DNA of 64,000 bases from Straminergon stramineum (GCA_963920665.1 OY987270.1:11992019-12056018), one strand, 5' to 3'. Shown: positions 35,450 to 48,385, counted from the stretch's first letter. A program made the numbers and translations. The notes: generated by a model from the sequence alone, not told the origin.

Positions 35450-37680
35450 TTTTCAATTAACTGAGTACTAAAATTGTAAAAGATAAAAAGATGCAATGTG
35501 AGTACAATAACTATGCATGGACATGATGTTGTGTGATTATTGCACGAACTTTATATGTCTTAAATAAGCACTAATGTTGTACAAAGTCAATCGCCCTTCA
35601 CTAAACCCCTGAAGTAGTATATTTTAATCATGTGTAGTTATTGTGTAATTTTAACACTTTAAACTCAAATATGAATGACATGCCTAAACTGCATTGGAAT
35701 CATGAATTTCAATATTGTGTTGTAATAATATTTTAAAATGAATGAATGTAACAAAAAACAATGTTCAACGATAATCATATGATTACTATTGACAATTTGT
35801 GACAAAGGAACCTTGTGATGATGACAAACTATGCTCTTATTTTATCTTGAGTGGGTACATCCTACCAATCATATTATTGTATCCCCTTGTATCTTAGACT
35901 AAATATAGTTGTACCTAGAAACCTAGAGTTTTTCAAAGCAAAGGCCTTTTTACTTGACAATGCAAAGTAGCTTTGGTAGTCATGAAGGCCTAGCATCTTC
36001 TTATGGATGCTCTTGTGGCGGTGCAAGGCCTAACGGTTGAAGAGATTGATCGAGCAATAGTGATAAAGATAATTCAAAAGCAAGCTCTAATTGAGGCTCT
36101 ACATCTTAAGACTTAGAAACAACACTCCAGTTAGACATAATAAAATTCAAAAGAAGTAAAAAAAGATAGGGAACTCAAAAACAATGAAATTCTATAACAA
36201 AAAAAATATTACTTCACATAAATGAAACTCTCATGTAGCACTTGTAGTCTCGTCTTAATAGCTTAGCCACACACATCAATCATAAGGTGTCACTTTAAAG
36301 CCACTAAAAGTGATGTCATCAACATAACATATTTGTCTCTTTCTATTATTATAATAAAAAGACATCAAAACAAAATATGAATACATATTTTTATAGAATG
36401 TATGCATTCATAATGCAACAACATGCAGTAGTTTTTTCACAATTCTAAATAAAAGCATTAAAAAAAGAATTATTGTAAAATCCATTGAAAATATTCATAT
36501 TTATATATTTGAAGTTTTTATAAATTATATTTTTCTATATGTAAAAATATTGATCCATTCCATTTCAACTATTGGATGTTTTGCAAAAAACATTGGTCCT
36601 AAATTATATCACATGGAGAATGACAAAGTTGTCCTTAACTATAACCTTTGAAGCATGAACGTGATGAACTAGAAGATTTCATTATAGAAGGTTGATTTGA
36701 TTGTAATTATATTCCTTATTTTTCAGAAATTTTTCAAAATAATTTTATATTTAAAAATCATTTTTTTGTAATTTATCATACCTTTGGATTTTGTGGTTTT
36801 GAGTACTATTGAATACTCCAAATTAATGATCTAGAGTTGAAATTTCTATGGTATATTATTTGAAGTACAACTAAGTATTGAATAGTACTCAAAAAGCACA
36901 CTTGTCAATAGTACAATAGATCTATAATATGATCAACAATCCAAAATCGACCACAAAACTTTTCCTTCTAGTATTTCATATAATCATATTACTTAATGCA
37001 TAAACTCCAATTTTTGCCAAATTGGAACAAATTAACAACTCATTCTTACAACAACCCTATTGTGAAAGTCAATCGTGAAGAATCTTGTTTTGCGAATAGT
37101 CATAGCATCTTTTTAGAAAATAATGTATTGGATCCATTTTTTAACTCAATTTGCAAAATTTGCAATTTTTTTTTATTAACACAATATTATCATTGGGATG
37201 AGCATGCCTCAAGCCCATTGTAAAACTATTATTGCTTTAGTTTTTCCCTCAATCAAGTACTTAATTCTACTTAACAATTATTTGAAGAATGAAAATCAAA
37301 CTTTTCTTTTGGAATTTTTTTCTTGAAATTATAAAATCAATTCTCCAACGTAAATTTTTAAAATTCAAATATTTTTGTGTGAAAATTTTCAGTTAAGAAG
37401 ATTCAAAATCTTATAATCCACTGCAACAAAATGCAAAACGATTCATTTCTTCATTTTAATGCAAATACAATTTACTTAAAGTTTTCAAAACTTCTTCCAT
37501 ACATTTTCATACAAGTCTAGTAGAAGTCTAGAAGATACTATGGTTGAATATGAAAAAAATCAAATGTTTAGAAATTTTTCTTTTTGCATTGGAAATGACA
37601 TTTTAAAGTATTTTTGGGTAGTTATATGGATGAGTGTCTCAAAAGTGGTACCCATGACCTCACTAGAAGTCATTCAACAA
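35450..37680. other. AT-rich sequence; part of a dispersed repeat at 37340-37620
   Basis: No gene is supported. A slightly GC-richer patch at 35940-36060 contains no recognisable motif. The end matches the repeat at 7870-8150. Confidence 0.4.
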
Positions 37681-37683
37681 AAG

Positions 37684-38909
37684 GCATGCATGTGAGCCTA
37701 GAATCTTGAACTAATTAGCTTAGAAGCCTAGGCTCCTATATTATTAGTATCTATATTATAGGTACCTTCTATAGTTATAGGGTGTTTATAATTATAGGTG
37801 TCTATGTTGTAGGTACCTATATTATAAGCACCTTCTATCAATTCTATGGTTATAAGATGTTTAATTGTATTATAGGTGTCTATGTTGTAAGTACCTATGT
37901 TATGAGCACCTTCCATGGTTGTAGGATGTTTATGTAATAAGTGCCTAATTATATTATGGGTGTCTATGTTTTAGGTACTTGTGTTATAGGCACCTTCCAT
38001 GGTTATAGTATATTTATATTATAGGTCCCTCTATTACAAGCACCTTATATGGTTATAGGGTACTCATATTATAAGTATATACGTTATGGGTGATTGCAAG
38101 AAACACTTGTCCTATTTTTTGTCCCCTTGCCCTTGGACATGTGGTTTTTTGGTCATAACTTTTGCATCGTAAGTCCATTTGTCTTGAAATTTGGAATGAA
38201 GGTACAAATGAAAGTTTCACACATTTTCCATTTTGGGTTTTTAAAAAAAATTCATTTACTATTTTTAAAGTGCCCTTGATTGGGTGTCTACCTTGGCCAT
38301 TTGGGGGGGTTTTGAGTCAAAGTTGTTCCCAAAAATGCGAATTGGAAGCCACAAATTGGAGAAGCTGAAGTTGTACTTGTTTTCCAATGAGAGACAAAGA
38401 GTTTTTTGCAAAAAAACTTTGCATGAGGTGTCTACATGAGGCCAAATTGACTGTTGTTTGCGCACATTTTTTGGGCAGAAAAAAAAATTTGAAGAAATTT
38501 TTGGTGCAATGTGAGAGCAGGCTTGTCTACAAAAATGGCTTTTTTTCTAGGAATTTTTTGAATTATTTTTGAATTACTAAAAATGAAAAGGTCCATAGAC
38601 CCCTTTTCTCCTATTTTCTACTGCCAATGGCTTCTATAGTACTACATAGTACCATATAGTACTGAATCAATGGTTAAGATCTGCAAGTGCCCAAAATCGA
38701 CAGTTGAGATTCGTAGGCCCAGTCTGACGCGCGAAATTGATAGTAGTCCATACTATTGCCAGTCTTGCAGCCAGAAATCAGGTTTTTGAGCCAAAAACGT
38801 GAAGTGTTTCTTGCAATCACCCAATAAACACCTTAAATTGTTGTAAAATATCTATTTATACCTGAGTTCAACGCTCATAGGTTCACATTTCTAAGCTCAC
38901 ATGCTAGCA
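37684..38909. mobile_element. TIR element with internal minisatellite, copy 2, split by a nested element
   Basis: The left end 'gcatgcatgtgagcctagaa' and right end 'aagctcacatgctagcat' are inverse. The interior 37730-38087 is a run of 'ataggtacctatattata' and 'caccttctatggttatagg' units of roughly 45-55 bp. A second TIR element (38088-38822) interrupts it, and the minisatellite text resumes at 38823 ('aataaacacctt'). Confidence 0.6.
38088..38822. mobile_element. 735-bp TIR element nested in a minisatellite-bearing element
   Basis: The two ends are a perfect 21-bp inverted repeat starting GGGTGATTGCAAGAAACACT. The interior has no transposase and only short frames. I could not recognise a target-site duplication, so the superfamily is open. 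Confidence 0.7.
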
Positions 38910-39154
38910 TTGTTGAAACAAAAGGCGTCCTCTCATCATAAACCTCATGGTCAAATACCCATTTCAACTTCTACTCTCATTGAAAACCATATGATCTCTA
39001 TCCTCACTTCTTGGCGCCTACCTTTAAATTAGAAGCACATATCACCATATGTTGTCAATTGTTTCCTTTGATGACAACTATATAGAAAATAAATAGAAAA
39101 GATTCAAAGTAAAGGGCCTCCTACATCAATCTTTTCAAATAAAATACAATAGAA

Positions 39155-39209
39155 AATAATAATGATAATAATAATAATAATGATAATAATAATAATAATA
39201 ATAATAATT
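39155..39209. repeat. AAT/GAT trinucleotide microsatellite
   Basis: An almost pure ATA/ATG trinucleotide run of about 55 bp. Confidence 0.9.
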
Positions 39210-39214
39210 ACCTA

Positions 39215-40160
39215 TCAAAAAAATGTCTCCAAAATTTGACCTTTATTTTTACTACTAAAAAATTCCTAACTTTATATTAAGATATGTTTTTATAAAATAG
39301 AAATCACTCAAGCAAATCTTTGAAGCACTCATAGCAAAGTAACTAAAAAACATTGAAATATATCTATATTCTCAAAAAGTCTATATGTCATGTTTTGTTC
39401 AATTGGGACAATCCACATACTACCCTTCAAAAGTTCCATACTCCTATTAAAAATTGAAAGTTCTTAAACCAAGTACATAAATGTCTTCATAATCAAGTTG
39501 ATTAAATATTTTAGGCAACAAAATTTTTGTCAAAGATGTGACCATTTGTGGCATGGAGCCTTGTAATGCTCAATTTTTTGAAAACATCTTTGTGATTGTT
39601 TAGACACTCATATGGAATTATGGACATACAATTCCCCATTTGCTCAAAGTTTTCAAAATTTCTTCCACACATTTTCATACAAGTCTAGTAGAAGGTACTT
39701 TGGTTGGATATGCAAAAACTCAAATGTTCAGAAATTTTCTCTTTGCATTGGAATTAAAAGAAAATTGGTATTATTAGACAAAAAAATGGCCTCAAGAATT
39801 AAGGAGCAAGGGTTTGGAGCTTTTTTCATGAATGCAATCATGTAGCCTCAAAATTCCATAGCCAAGTAGTGTCTACTACTCTATATACCTCATGCACCCT
39901 ATATTCATTAATGGAAAAATATACATTACTAAATATTGGCTAAACTAGTTTCAATCTTTAGGTCATATATAACTAGAATAATTCCAAGGTAAGTTCAAAT
40001 GATTATTTTAGATATGTATGTTTGATTTATAAAAATGTATACAAGTGGTTTTATTGTGGCAAAAATTGTTTATTATATTGCCTAAAATAAATAAATAAAT
40101 CTTATCCTTACCATCCAATTTCTTTGTGACATCAAGAGCCATCAAGCTAAAAGTTATGAT
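39215..40160. other. AT-rich sequence, one partial dispersed repeat
   Basis: 39640-39770 matches the repeat at 37480-37600. No gene is supported; the 77-codon frame at 39612-39845 lies across that repeat. Confidence 0.4.
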
Positions 40161-40164
40161 GGCA

Positions 40165-40299
40165 CACTAGAAGAAAACATTGTTGGTTTCAACAAAATCT
40201 AGGTGACGCAAAAACAACGTTTTTTGGCAAAAAACTGCATTTTGCGTCACCTAGATTTTGTTGAAACCAACAATGTTTTCTTCTAGTTTTCTTCTAGTG
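40165..40299. mobile_element. 135-bp CACTA-type MITE, near-perfect hairpin
   Basis: It starts CACTAGAAGAAAAC and ends TTTTCTTCTAGTG, flanked by the 3-bp direct repeat GCA (40162-40164 and 40300-40302). Positions 40166-40213 are the exact reverse complement of 40240-40287: 48 bp perfectly paired around a 26-nt loop. The terminal TTTTCTTCTAGT is repeated at the right end. The lack of mismatches indicates recent origin. Confidence 0.82.
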
Positions 40300-40304
40300 G
40301 CATG

Positions 40305-41575
40305 TCATTATAAGCTTAGATCCATCTAGAAGTAGTAGGAATTTCTCTAGGAAAGAATTTATAAGTAATAAGAAGTCTCTTAATGTACTTCATAGATAAC
40401 ATAAATTTTTTGAAGAATTCCTAAGTAGAAGAAGTCTCTTGAGGAACTTCAAAAATACATGAAACTTCTTGAAGAACTTTGTATATAGTAGTATATAAGG
40501 AAGTCAAGGCTAAGGTGATCCATAGTCTTGACGACACATCTTTTGCACTTTTAGCTTCTTGCTCTAGCTACACTCTTTTACTCTTTCTTGAAATCTAAGA
40601 TTTTATCTTCGTCTTAGAAAACCTCTAGTTACTTTGTGTTTGCAATGTCTATAACAAAGCTAAGCCTATTGTGTAGTAGTGTGGGGTTTTTGAAGGGATA
40701 GTGAGATAATGCAAGATATAGAGAGCTAGCCTCTATCACAATTAATACATAAGGTTTTTTTTAAATGATCAATTTATCAAGCATATCTGAAGTAATTATT
40801 TATACCACAATCTAAAGTCTAGGAGTTTTAAATGATATGGGATGATGTTAATATCCTATGTATTCATTTTTCAATTTTCATATTAGTATTTGTATAGGAT
40901 ATGGTTGACATTTTATTGATATTTTTAACATTAATATTTTGACTTATGACTAGCCTTTCTAAAATGTTGTGTCCCATATTTTTGAGGAGATAGTCTATAT
41001 ACCATTGGCTTCTCTCTTCTCTAACTTTGAGTGTGTATTAGTATTCAAGAGCAATAAAATGATAATTGAAGAGTTTTTGGAGGCTATCAATGGTATTTGC
41101 CAAAAAATTATAAAACTATTTAAGTTAGATTTCACTTAGTTTGTTAATGACCTAACCGAGGACCTAACAAATTGAATCTACAACAAAGAAATTCACCCTA
41201 TTTAAGAAAATATTTTTCTTGATCCCAACAAGCAACTAGATCTAAAAAGGTTCATGAAGTTACATTAGATAGAACATCTTAATTTGGCTAAATGCCCACG
41301 AATTTTAGAATAAAATAAAATAATTTAATTAAATATAGCTGCCTGAGCCTTTTATATAATTGAACCCAAAGAGCATTTTTTAAGCATGAAGAATTGAAGA
41401 TTAGAAATTTTCCTTTCAATCAAATTATAATAAATGGTTATTGATCTCTTTCCAATCAATTTTTAGCAATTTCCTTTGGAAATTACACAAAAATATAATT
41501 TTTTATAGCATAGAATTTTCTTATGATTGGCTGAAATTTCAAGTTCAATTGATTAGTGCAAATCATTCTAGATTT
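40305..41575. other. AT-rich sequence, TATA-like motif near 40495, no gene
   Basis: 'gtagtatataaggaagtcaa' (about 40484-40503) resembles the TATA region of a small LTR, but no LTR borders or partner were found. Confidence 0.3.
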
Positions 41576-41584
41576 AACCAACAA

Positions 41585-41775
41585 TTCTAGCATGTGAGTG
41601 TAAAGACATGAGCCTATGAGCCTTGAACCTAGTTGTAGGTATGTACCTACAACCATTTGAAAGTGTTTATAACGTAGGTACCTATAATATAAACACCTAT
41701 AACCATAAAAAGTGTCTATAATATAAACTCCTAGGCTTATGGGCTCATAAATTCTATACTCACATTCTAGCACTT
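41585..41775. mobile_element. TIR element with internal minisatellite, copy 3
   Basis: The left end 'ttctagcatgtgagtgtaaa' and right end 'tatactcacattctagcac' are inverse. Between them lie 'cgtaggtacctataatataa' and 'acacctataaccata' units. Confidence 0.6.
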
Positions 41776-42245
41776 GTCCATATGTAAACCCCTAAGGGTT
41801 GATGAGTATGCTTCTCCAAAAAAACACTTCAGTCATGATTGTTGCTTCAAATAATAATTTATATTTTCTTTCACCAATTATTTCATTATTTTGAGCATTA
41901 TTTTAATAAAAAAAATTTGACCTTTGAAATTTGAAAATTTATTTCAAGCGCAAAATTTATTTATAAATTTGTATTTTGTTTTCGAATGTAAGAATCTTTT
42001 AGTAAAGAATTATTTCTTGTCTAATCGTGAAATAATAGGATCTCTTTTTAATACCATAATGTCTATTTTCAACATCAACATTTCAATACATTGAAAATTC
42101 ATGAAATTTATTTATGCACAAGACATGAACAAGAGCTAGCAAAAAACTTATTTGGACACACTTGTATATAAATTCTCCAATCATCAAAAGAATTATAAAC
42201 CTTGTAGAAGGTCACAAGTTTGCATGGCATCGGTGCAGTTACAAC

Positions 42246-42258
42246 GGGGGGGGGGGGG
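42246..42258. repeat. 13-base homopolymer G run
   Basis: Thirteen consecutive G in an otherwise AT-rich context. A 13-base C run stands at 62357-62369. Confidence 0.9.
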
Positions 42259-42414
42259 AATTAGGAATTTGAAGGGGCACTATTAGTGTCACATCAAATT
42301 AGTGATTTTAATTTTTTTTTATTTGCACCATATGGGGGCCAAAAATGAAACTAAAATGGCCTTTTCTATAGGGTTCAAAATTCTTCTAATGCATGTGTGT
42401 GTGCATTCAACAAC

Positions 42415-42801
42415 GCTAGCATATGAGCCTAGAAATGCCAGCCCATAAGTCTAGGTGTAAGTAGATATTCTACAACTATTGAAGGTATTTGTAACATACA
42501 TACTTACAATATGAACACCCTATAACTATGTAAGGTGCTTGTAACTTAGGTACCTATAATATAAACATCCTATAATTATGGAAGGTGCTTATAACATACC
42601 AAGGTACCTACAACATAGACACCTATAGTATAAACATCCTATAACCATGGAAGGTGATTATAACATAGGTACCTACAACAAAAACACCTATAATTATAAA
42701 CATCCTATAACTATGGACGGTACCTATAATATAGGTACAAATAATATAGGAGCCTAGGCTCTTAAGCTCATGGACTCAAGATCCTAGGCTCACATGATAG
42801 C
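42415..42801. mobile_element. TIR element with internal minisatellite, copy 4
   Basis: The ends are GCTAGCATATGAGCCTAG and CTAGGCTCACATGATAGC (inverse, with two differences). The interior has about six units of roughly 50 bp built on 'ataggtacctataatataaa' and 'catcctataactatggaagg'. Confidence 0.65.
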
Positions 42802-42939
42802 AACCGTATGTGCACATCTGCACATTCTATGGATATTTAGCAATTCTCCAAGAAAATGTAACATTAAAGAGAGTTTAGTATATTGAATTCTTTGTGTAGA
42901 GTGTTCTCAAAGTTTCATATAGGAAAGCTCTTTAGGAAT

Positions 42940-44437
42940 TGTCGCGAGACGTAAACTTGGAATGCATTGATTTAGTATAAAATAGAGCTATTCTAGTGTT
43001 TTGTTTTTCAAAAGTTTAACTAGGCAAGTGAGACTAGGAGTTGCTTAGCTTAAACATTGCACTAAGGCTCAAAAGACAAACCGGGTGGTCTGTAACCGGA
43101 CCAAAGTCTAATCCGGAAGTGATCTGGAATTGACCTGGACTCTACAATAAGAATCCGGATTAGAATCCGGAATTGAAGTAGAATCCGGAATGGATCTTGA
43201 ATCCGGATTTGACTGGAATCCGGAATAGAATCCGGAATTGACCCGGGCAATAGTGAAAGCAACTCCAAAGGCAACTTCGAAAGTGACTCTGAAGGCGTCC
43301 TTTGGGCACCGGCAAGTCAAGGCGGGAGCAACTAGAAGAAGGCGCGGAAGGCGAAGTAGTTAGGATCTTTCTTTAGGTAGTAAGGATTTAAATTTTGAAT
43401 CGGATCTGGATTTCCAGGTGTGGGACCGGGTTCCGGATTTGTGGGATCTCACTTTCCCGGATTTCTCGGGGAGTTTGTGAGTGGTCACCTGGATTTTCGG
43501 GTGTCCTTTTTGCCTTTTTGGCTTTGGTTGTTTTGAGTTTTTAAGTGTGAGGCAAGTTTGTTGCCTCTCATTCCATCCTAGTGTTATATTTTGTATCTTA
43601 TCATCCTTTCTTTTAATCTGAGCCACCAAGTGGACCCTCAGGAATTGATTTGTCATATATCCAGCTTTCCGGAGTTGTCTTGTGAATGTGTGGAAGTATA
43701 AGAGAGGAGGAGGAAAGGAGGAATCCGGATCTAAGGGGACTTGGATTTGAGTTGTGAGGAACGTTTGTGACGTAGTCTAGACTAGTGATTTTGGTCTTCA
43801 ACACGTGTCTTTAAACTCTTGGAACGGGAATCCGATTAGGAGTGGTGTGGGTGCAGATCCAGAATACTAGGGAGGGTTCCGTGTGGAGATAAGCAACCGC
43901 TAGTGGAAGAAACCCCATATCACTTATTGGAAGGTCAGCCAAACCCTAGGATCAATTTAACGAACAACTTACAATCCTTATCTTAGTTCCGGTCTTTGTT
44001 GGTCTATCGTTGTAGTAGAAAAGTCTAGAGGCAGCTCTGTGTGACCTACTTTCCGAATTGGCCATCCGGATAGTTGTGAGAGTGTTTCTGGGCTGATCTA
44101 ACACAACAGTTTGTCTAAATAGGCGTTGTGTAGTTTAGAGAGAGAAGAGAGTGTGAGGAATACGAGTGGTGAGTCCCTACCCCTCTATACAATCAAAGGT
44201 GGACCCTCTGAGGGTAAAATAGAGGTACCCAAAACCAGTGTTTGTGAGTGAAGAGACGGATCCGGATTCCGGATTGGTGTGGATCTGGATTGGATTCCAG
44301 AAAGAGAGAGCTTAAGTTGGTAGAACGAATAACCTAGGCTTGCAGCAACATACTAGAATCCCTTGGGATGATATTTCAAGTTAGTTTACACGTTTGGGTG
44401 TTGTAAATGGTATTTACCGCACGCTACACGTACGACA
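42940..44437. mobile_element. Probable solo LTR, 1.5 kb, CCGGA-rich
   Basis: The segment begins TGTCGCGAGACG and ends CACGTACGACA, so the outer TGTCG/CGACA are inverse as LTR ends are. It is flanked by GGAAT (42935-42939) and AGAAT (44438-44442), a 5-bp duplication with one change. Its composition is distinctly GC-richer than the flanks. It holds a run of 'gaatccggaatt'-like units (about 43145-43250). No gag or pol frames are present and the apparent ORFs are repeat-driven. It is not the same family as 59063-60691, though both contain TCCGGAT motifs. Confidence 0.6.
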
Positions 44438-44444
44438 AGAATCC

Positions 44445-45925
44445 TTTTAGAATTTTTTCTTCCAAGTTCATAATTCCTATAAGATGCATCCATACTTAGT
44501 AGACTTTGCCAAGTGTTACATGGTTTTGAGTTTGTGCCTCATATTCATTAGTGTCGATGGCCCCCATTAGATCTTTGCTAGCATGTATATTACCAATGAT
44601 TGCAAGTTGTGCACTACCTATAACTCATTGATGTTGCATACAAAGCAATTGCCTCTTTGTAGCAAAATCCAACTCAAAGATTGGGTACCTTGTTACAATG
44701 GCCTAACATATTGGTATGCTATTGTTTGCAACAACCGGATAGATCTTTGTAATTGTGTCATCTTTCATCTCTTTGCAACAATATATGCCATACACATTGC
44801 ATTCTACATTGCCCCAAAGGTGTTCGTTTACATCATCTCAAAGATGAAGGTGCTTGTGTAGAAGTGCACCCACAACAAGAGGTTCATACCTTTCTATGTA
44901 GTTGGATTCAATGACTATGCTTTATGGACTTTGTTAATTAAATAAAAATCAAAGTTTCTTCCACCAAAGTCTCCCAAATCAAAAACTAAGTTCTACAATC
45001 TTTAATTAGCCATCATTGGTAGCATAGAAAATAGTAGAGCCCTAATATTCATTTTAACATTCTTGTCACACATTTGACATTTCTAGCAATATTGTTACTT
45101 GGCCATAATTTTTTAATTATAAGTTACTTCTAAATCAACTTTGTAATGTTCAAGTTATAAATGATTCTCTTACTCCTTAAATAAATTTATTCATAATTTT
45201 ATAAGATTTAACACTTATAAAAAGTCCCTAATTGAATTTCACTTTTTTCAATTTGGATGTTTCTTGCACAATTTTTTTGTCCACAAAATTGGGAGTTGAA
45301 ACATAGAACCTCTTGTCTTTTCTTAGTATTACACAGATTGATAGAGTTTTTCAAAAATAATAAAATCTTTATGTTGTAAATACTCTCAAGGTGAACTTCT
45401 TTGGTATTAGCATTGAGATTGTAAAATTTGTCTGTGAATATAAAATTGTTGCAAGACATGTAGATAATGTATTAAAGGGATGAAATGTAAATGAACAAAA
45501 TACAACAAACTTAAATTATTTTGGAATGGATTCAATCTTTATTAATGTAAAGAGACTAGTCTATGAACACTTTTTCAAAGGTCATTTGCTTTGTATGCTC
45601 CTATTTTGCAACTATATATAAATGATTCTTTTTATAAAGATGTAATCACATTTTTTTGGATGGAAATTTTCAAATTACTATAATTTTTTTAATAAAAAAT
45701 AAAAAATCGATATCAAATATCAAATATTTCCAACTTGAAATTTTGAAAATCCACAAGTAACATATTAGAATTTTACATGCTGAATTTTAAAAATATCTAA
45801 GAATTCACTAATTTTATAATTTTATAATTTCAAACCAAATAAAAATTGCAATTGGATGTTATTGGTATAGTAGTTTGCTCTAAAAGCGCCAATCTTTGTC
45901 TATTCAACTATATAATTAGGTTAAA
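44445..45925. other. AT-rich sequence without recognisable genes
   Basis: A 92-codon plus frame (44583-44861) and an 83-codon minus frame (45208-45459) have no recognisable motifs. Confidence 0.4.
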
Positions 45926-45930
45926 AATGG

Positions 45931-46164
45931 ACATTAGATGGTCATAGGAGTATGAGCCCATGGGCCTATAATACTACACACCTATGTTATAGGTGTATAT
46001 CATAAAAATTGTCTATGATTATAGGATATATATGTTACAAATACCCATATTATAGGTGTTTATAATATATACACCTTCTATAGTGTGTGGTATCTATATT
46101 ATAGATACCTATAATGTAGGCTCAATGCTCACAAGCTTGCATTCTTGGACTCACATATTAGTGC
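45931..46164. mobile_element. TIR element with internal minisatellite, copy 5
   Basis: The ends 'acattagatggtcatagg' and 'ggactcacatattagtgc' are weakly inverse. The core has 'ctatgttataggtgtatat' and 'tatctatattatagatacct' units as in the other copies. Confidence 0.5.
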
Positions 46165-47019
46165 TGTTGCATTAATGTCTATGAGATATTACTTTAAGGT
46201 TCATGTATATGATTGGTTAGAGCATATGGTTGGGTCCAATTTTATATGTAGTAATAGGTGAACATTCATGTGTTTACATTTGAAGTTGGCAAGTCAACTA
46301 CTTTGTTATGAATGCAAAATCTGCTAAATTCATTTGACACAAGTTTGCGCCACAGTCTGGGAAGTTTTGTAGGAAAATCGTTGGATTTCCTAAATATTTT
46401 CACCTACCTTGGTTTTCTTGAAATTTGTCTGGAAGTGTGCCAAAAGGTGGAAAAAATTCTCGGTCCATTTCCTACAACTTCATTTTCCTCCCGGTGGCAT
46501 TGCTACCATTGTCAATTTTCATTCAGAAAATTTCCTTAACTTTGTAAATCCATTTGGTTCTAAATTTTTTTTTCTTGCTTAAGTTGTTTTGTTTTGCTTT
46601 GATGGGGTTCATTTGCATATTGCAATATCCCTAGTAGGATTTGAACCTAGCATTGCCCCTACCGATTCAGGGCCAAGGATTCAACCTTCCAAAAATGCAC
46701 AAATCCAAGAGAGGTTCCATGCATTTTGGGGAGGTTGGTTAGTACGACATGCCCACAAAACACCATTCAAAAGAATCAAAACCACATGTGCACAAAAACA
46801 AAATGCAATAATCAGGGTTGTTCTGTCGAACGTGTTTTGGGGTTTGGGTGTCGAGTTGTTCGTCTGATGTCGCATGTCGTATAAGACGAGTGTCGCATCT
46901 ACGAGACAAATTTGATGAGCGCGAAATTAGGGTTTAGGGTTTTCAGGCAGGGCAGCCAAAATTTTTATCTTACGTGGCGAGTTGTCAATAGTGACGTGAA
47001 AAGCTTTGACCACGTCACC

Positions 47020-47560
47020 ATAGGCGACTACGGGTGGGGCGACCGCGGGTCCTAGAATGAGGGCGACTGCGAGTTCAATCTGGGGCGACTGCGGGTCCAA
47101 TCCAGGGCGACTACAAGTTGAGGGTGGGGCGAGTACGGGTGGGGTGCGTGCGGGTAAGATGGGGCGACCTCGGGTCCTAGAATGAAGGCGACTGTGGGTT
47201 CAATCCGGGGCGACTACAGGTCCAATCCAGGGCGACTACAGGTCGAGGGGGGGGGGGTGAGTGCGGGTCCAGGGGGGGCAAGTGCAGGTCCAGGGGGGCG
47301 AGTGCGGGTCCAGGGGGGGTGAGTGCGGGTAGAAGGGGGCGACTACGGGTCTAGGGGGGTGAGTGTGGGTCTAGGGGGGGCAAATGCGGGTAGAAGGGGG
47401 CTTAGGGGGGCGACCACAAGTCATTTCTTGGGCGACCGCGGCTGATGGGGCAACTGCAGGTCTCAGACTCAAAAAGTCTTCTAGTTCATGACGATGGAGG
47501 CGGTTGCATATGGGGCGACCGCGGGTCAGGGGCGCCAGAAAACATGAGTTTGAGTTTCCC
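47020..47560. repeat. Left subterminal GGGCGAC-CGGGT array of the hAT element
   Basis: Dozens of short units such as 'ggggcgactgcgggtcc' with 13-30 bp spacing, all in one orientation, G-rich on the plus strand. Several G runs of seven to nine could form G-quadruplexes. Confidence 0.85.
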
Positions 47561-47711
47561 CCCTTACAAAGTGGAGGGAAGGCGTTCAAACTTTTCAAGT
47601 ACCGCTCCCCCCTTTTCTGAGGAATAACTCCAGAAAATCCTAAAACTAAGGCATTCAATACTAAGTGATCAAAAGTTAATTAAGTAATAAAGAAAGCAAA
47701 TTGATTTAGGA

Positions 47712-48385
47712 AGTGGAGATTTGGAAAAGCCCTTTTTCCTAACATTTCATTTCTCCTTCATCCATCCTTGTGGTCATGTCAAATTCAACGTAACCATTTC
47801 CTATTTTAATTTTTGGAGGGAGTACATTGAGAGGAGACCTTCCCTTTTGGGGGAAATCATGTACAAAAAAATACTAACATCGTCGGATGCACAAAGAAGA
47901 AATCTTCTTATCTACATAAGAAGTGGTTTAAGAAATGGAGACTTGGGGAAGCTCTTCTCCTTGACATTTTATTTTTCCTTCGTGGTCATGTCAAATTCAA
48001 CGTGACCATTTCCTATTTTAATTTTTGGAGGGAGTACATTGAGAGGAGACCTTCCCTTTTGGGGGAAACCATGTACAAAAAAAATACTAACACCGTGGGA
48101 TGCATGAAGAAGAAATTTTGTTATCTACATAAGAAGTGGTTTTAAGAAATGGAGACTTGGGGAAGCTCTTCTAATTGACATTTTTTTTTCCCTCATGCTC
48201 ATGTAAAATTCAACATGACCATTTCATATTTTAATTTTTGGAGGGAGTATATTGAGAGGAGACCTTCCTTTTTGGGGGAAACCATGTACAAAAAAAATAC
48301 TAACATTGTGGGATGCATGAAGAAGAAATCTTTTTATCTACATAAGAAGTGGTTTACGAAATGGAGACTTGGGGAAGCCCTTCTC
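47712..48385. repeat. ~213-bp tandem triplication inside the hAT element
   Basis: 'aaatggagacttggggaagc' starts new units at about 47935, 48148 and 48359, with a diverged start near 47712. Each unit contains 'tttttggagggagtacattg' and 'accatgtacaaaaaaaatac'. The spacing is about 212-222 bp. Confidence 0.8.

Noticed and set aside
43062..43320. Minus frames with IPDS repeats near 43.2 kb
   Set aside because: Translation of the TCCGGA tandem run within the solo LTR.
46625..46660. tRNA-like T-arm on the minus strand (GGTTCAAATCC)
   Set aside because: No acceptor stem or clear A box can be paired with it. At most a SINE relic; not a tRNA gene.
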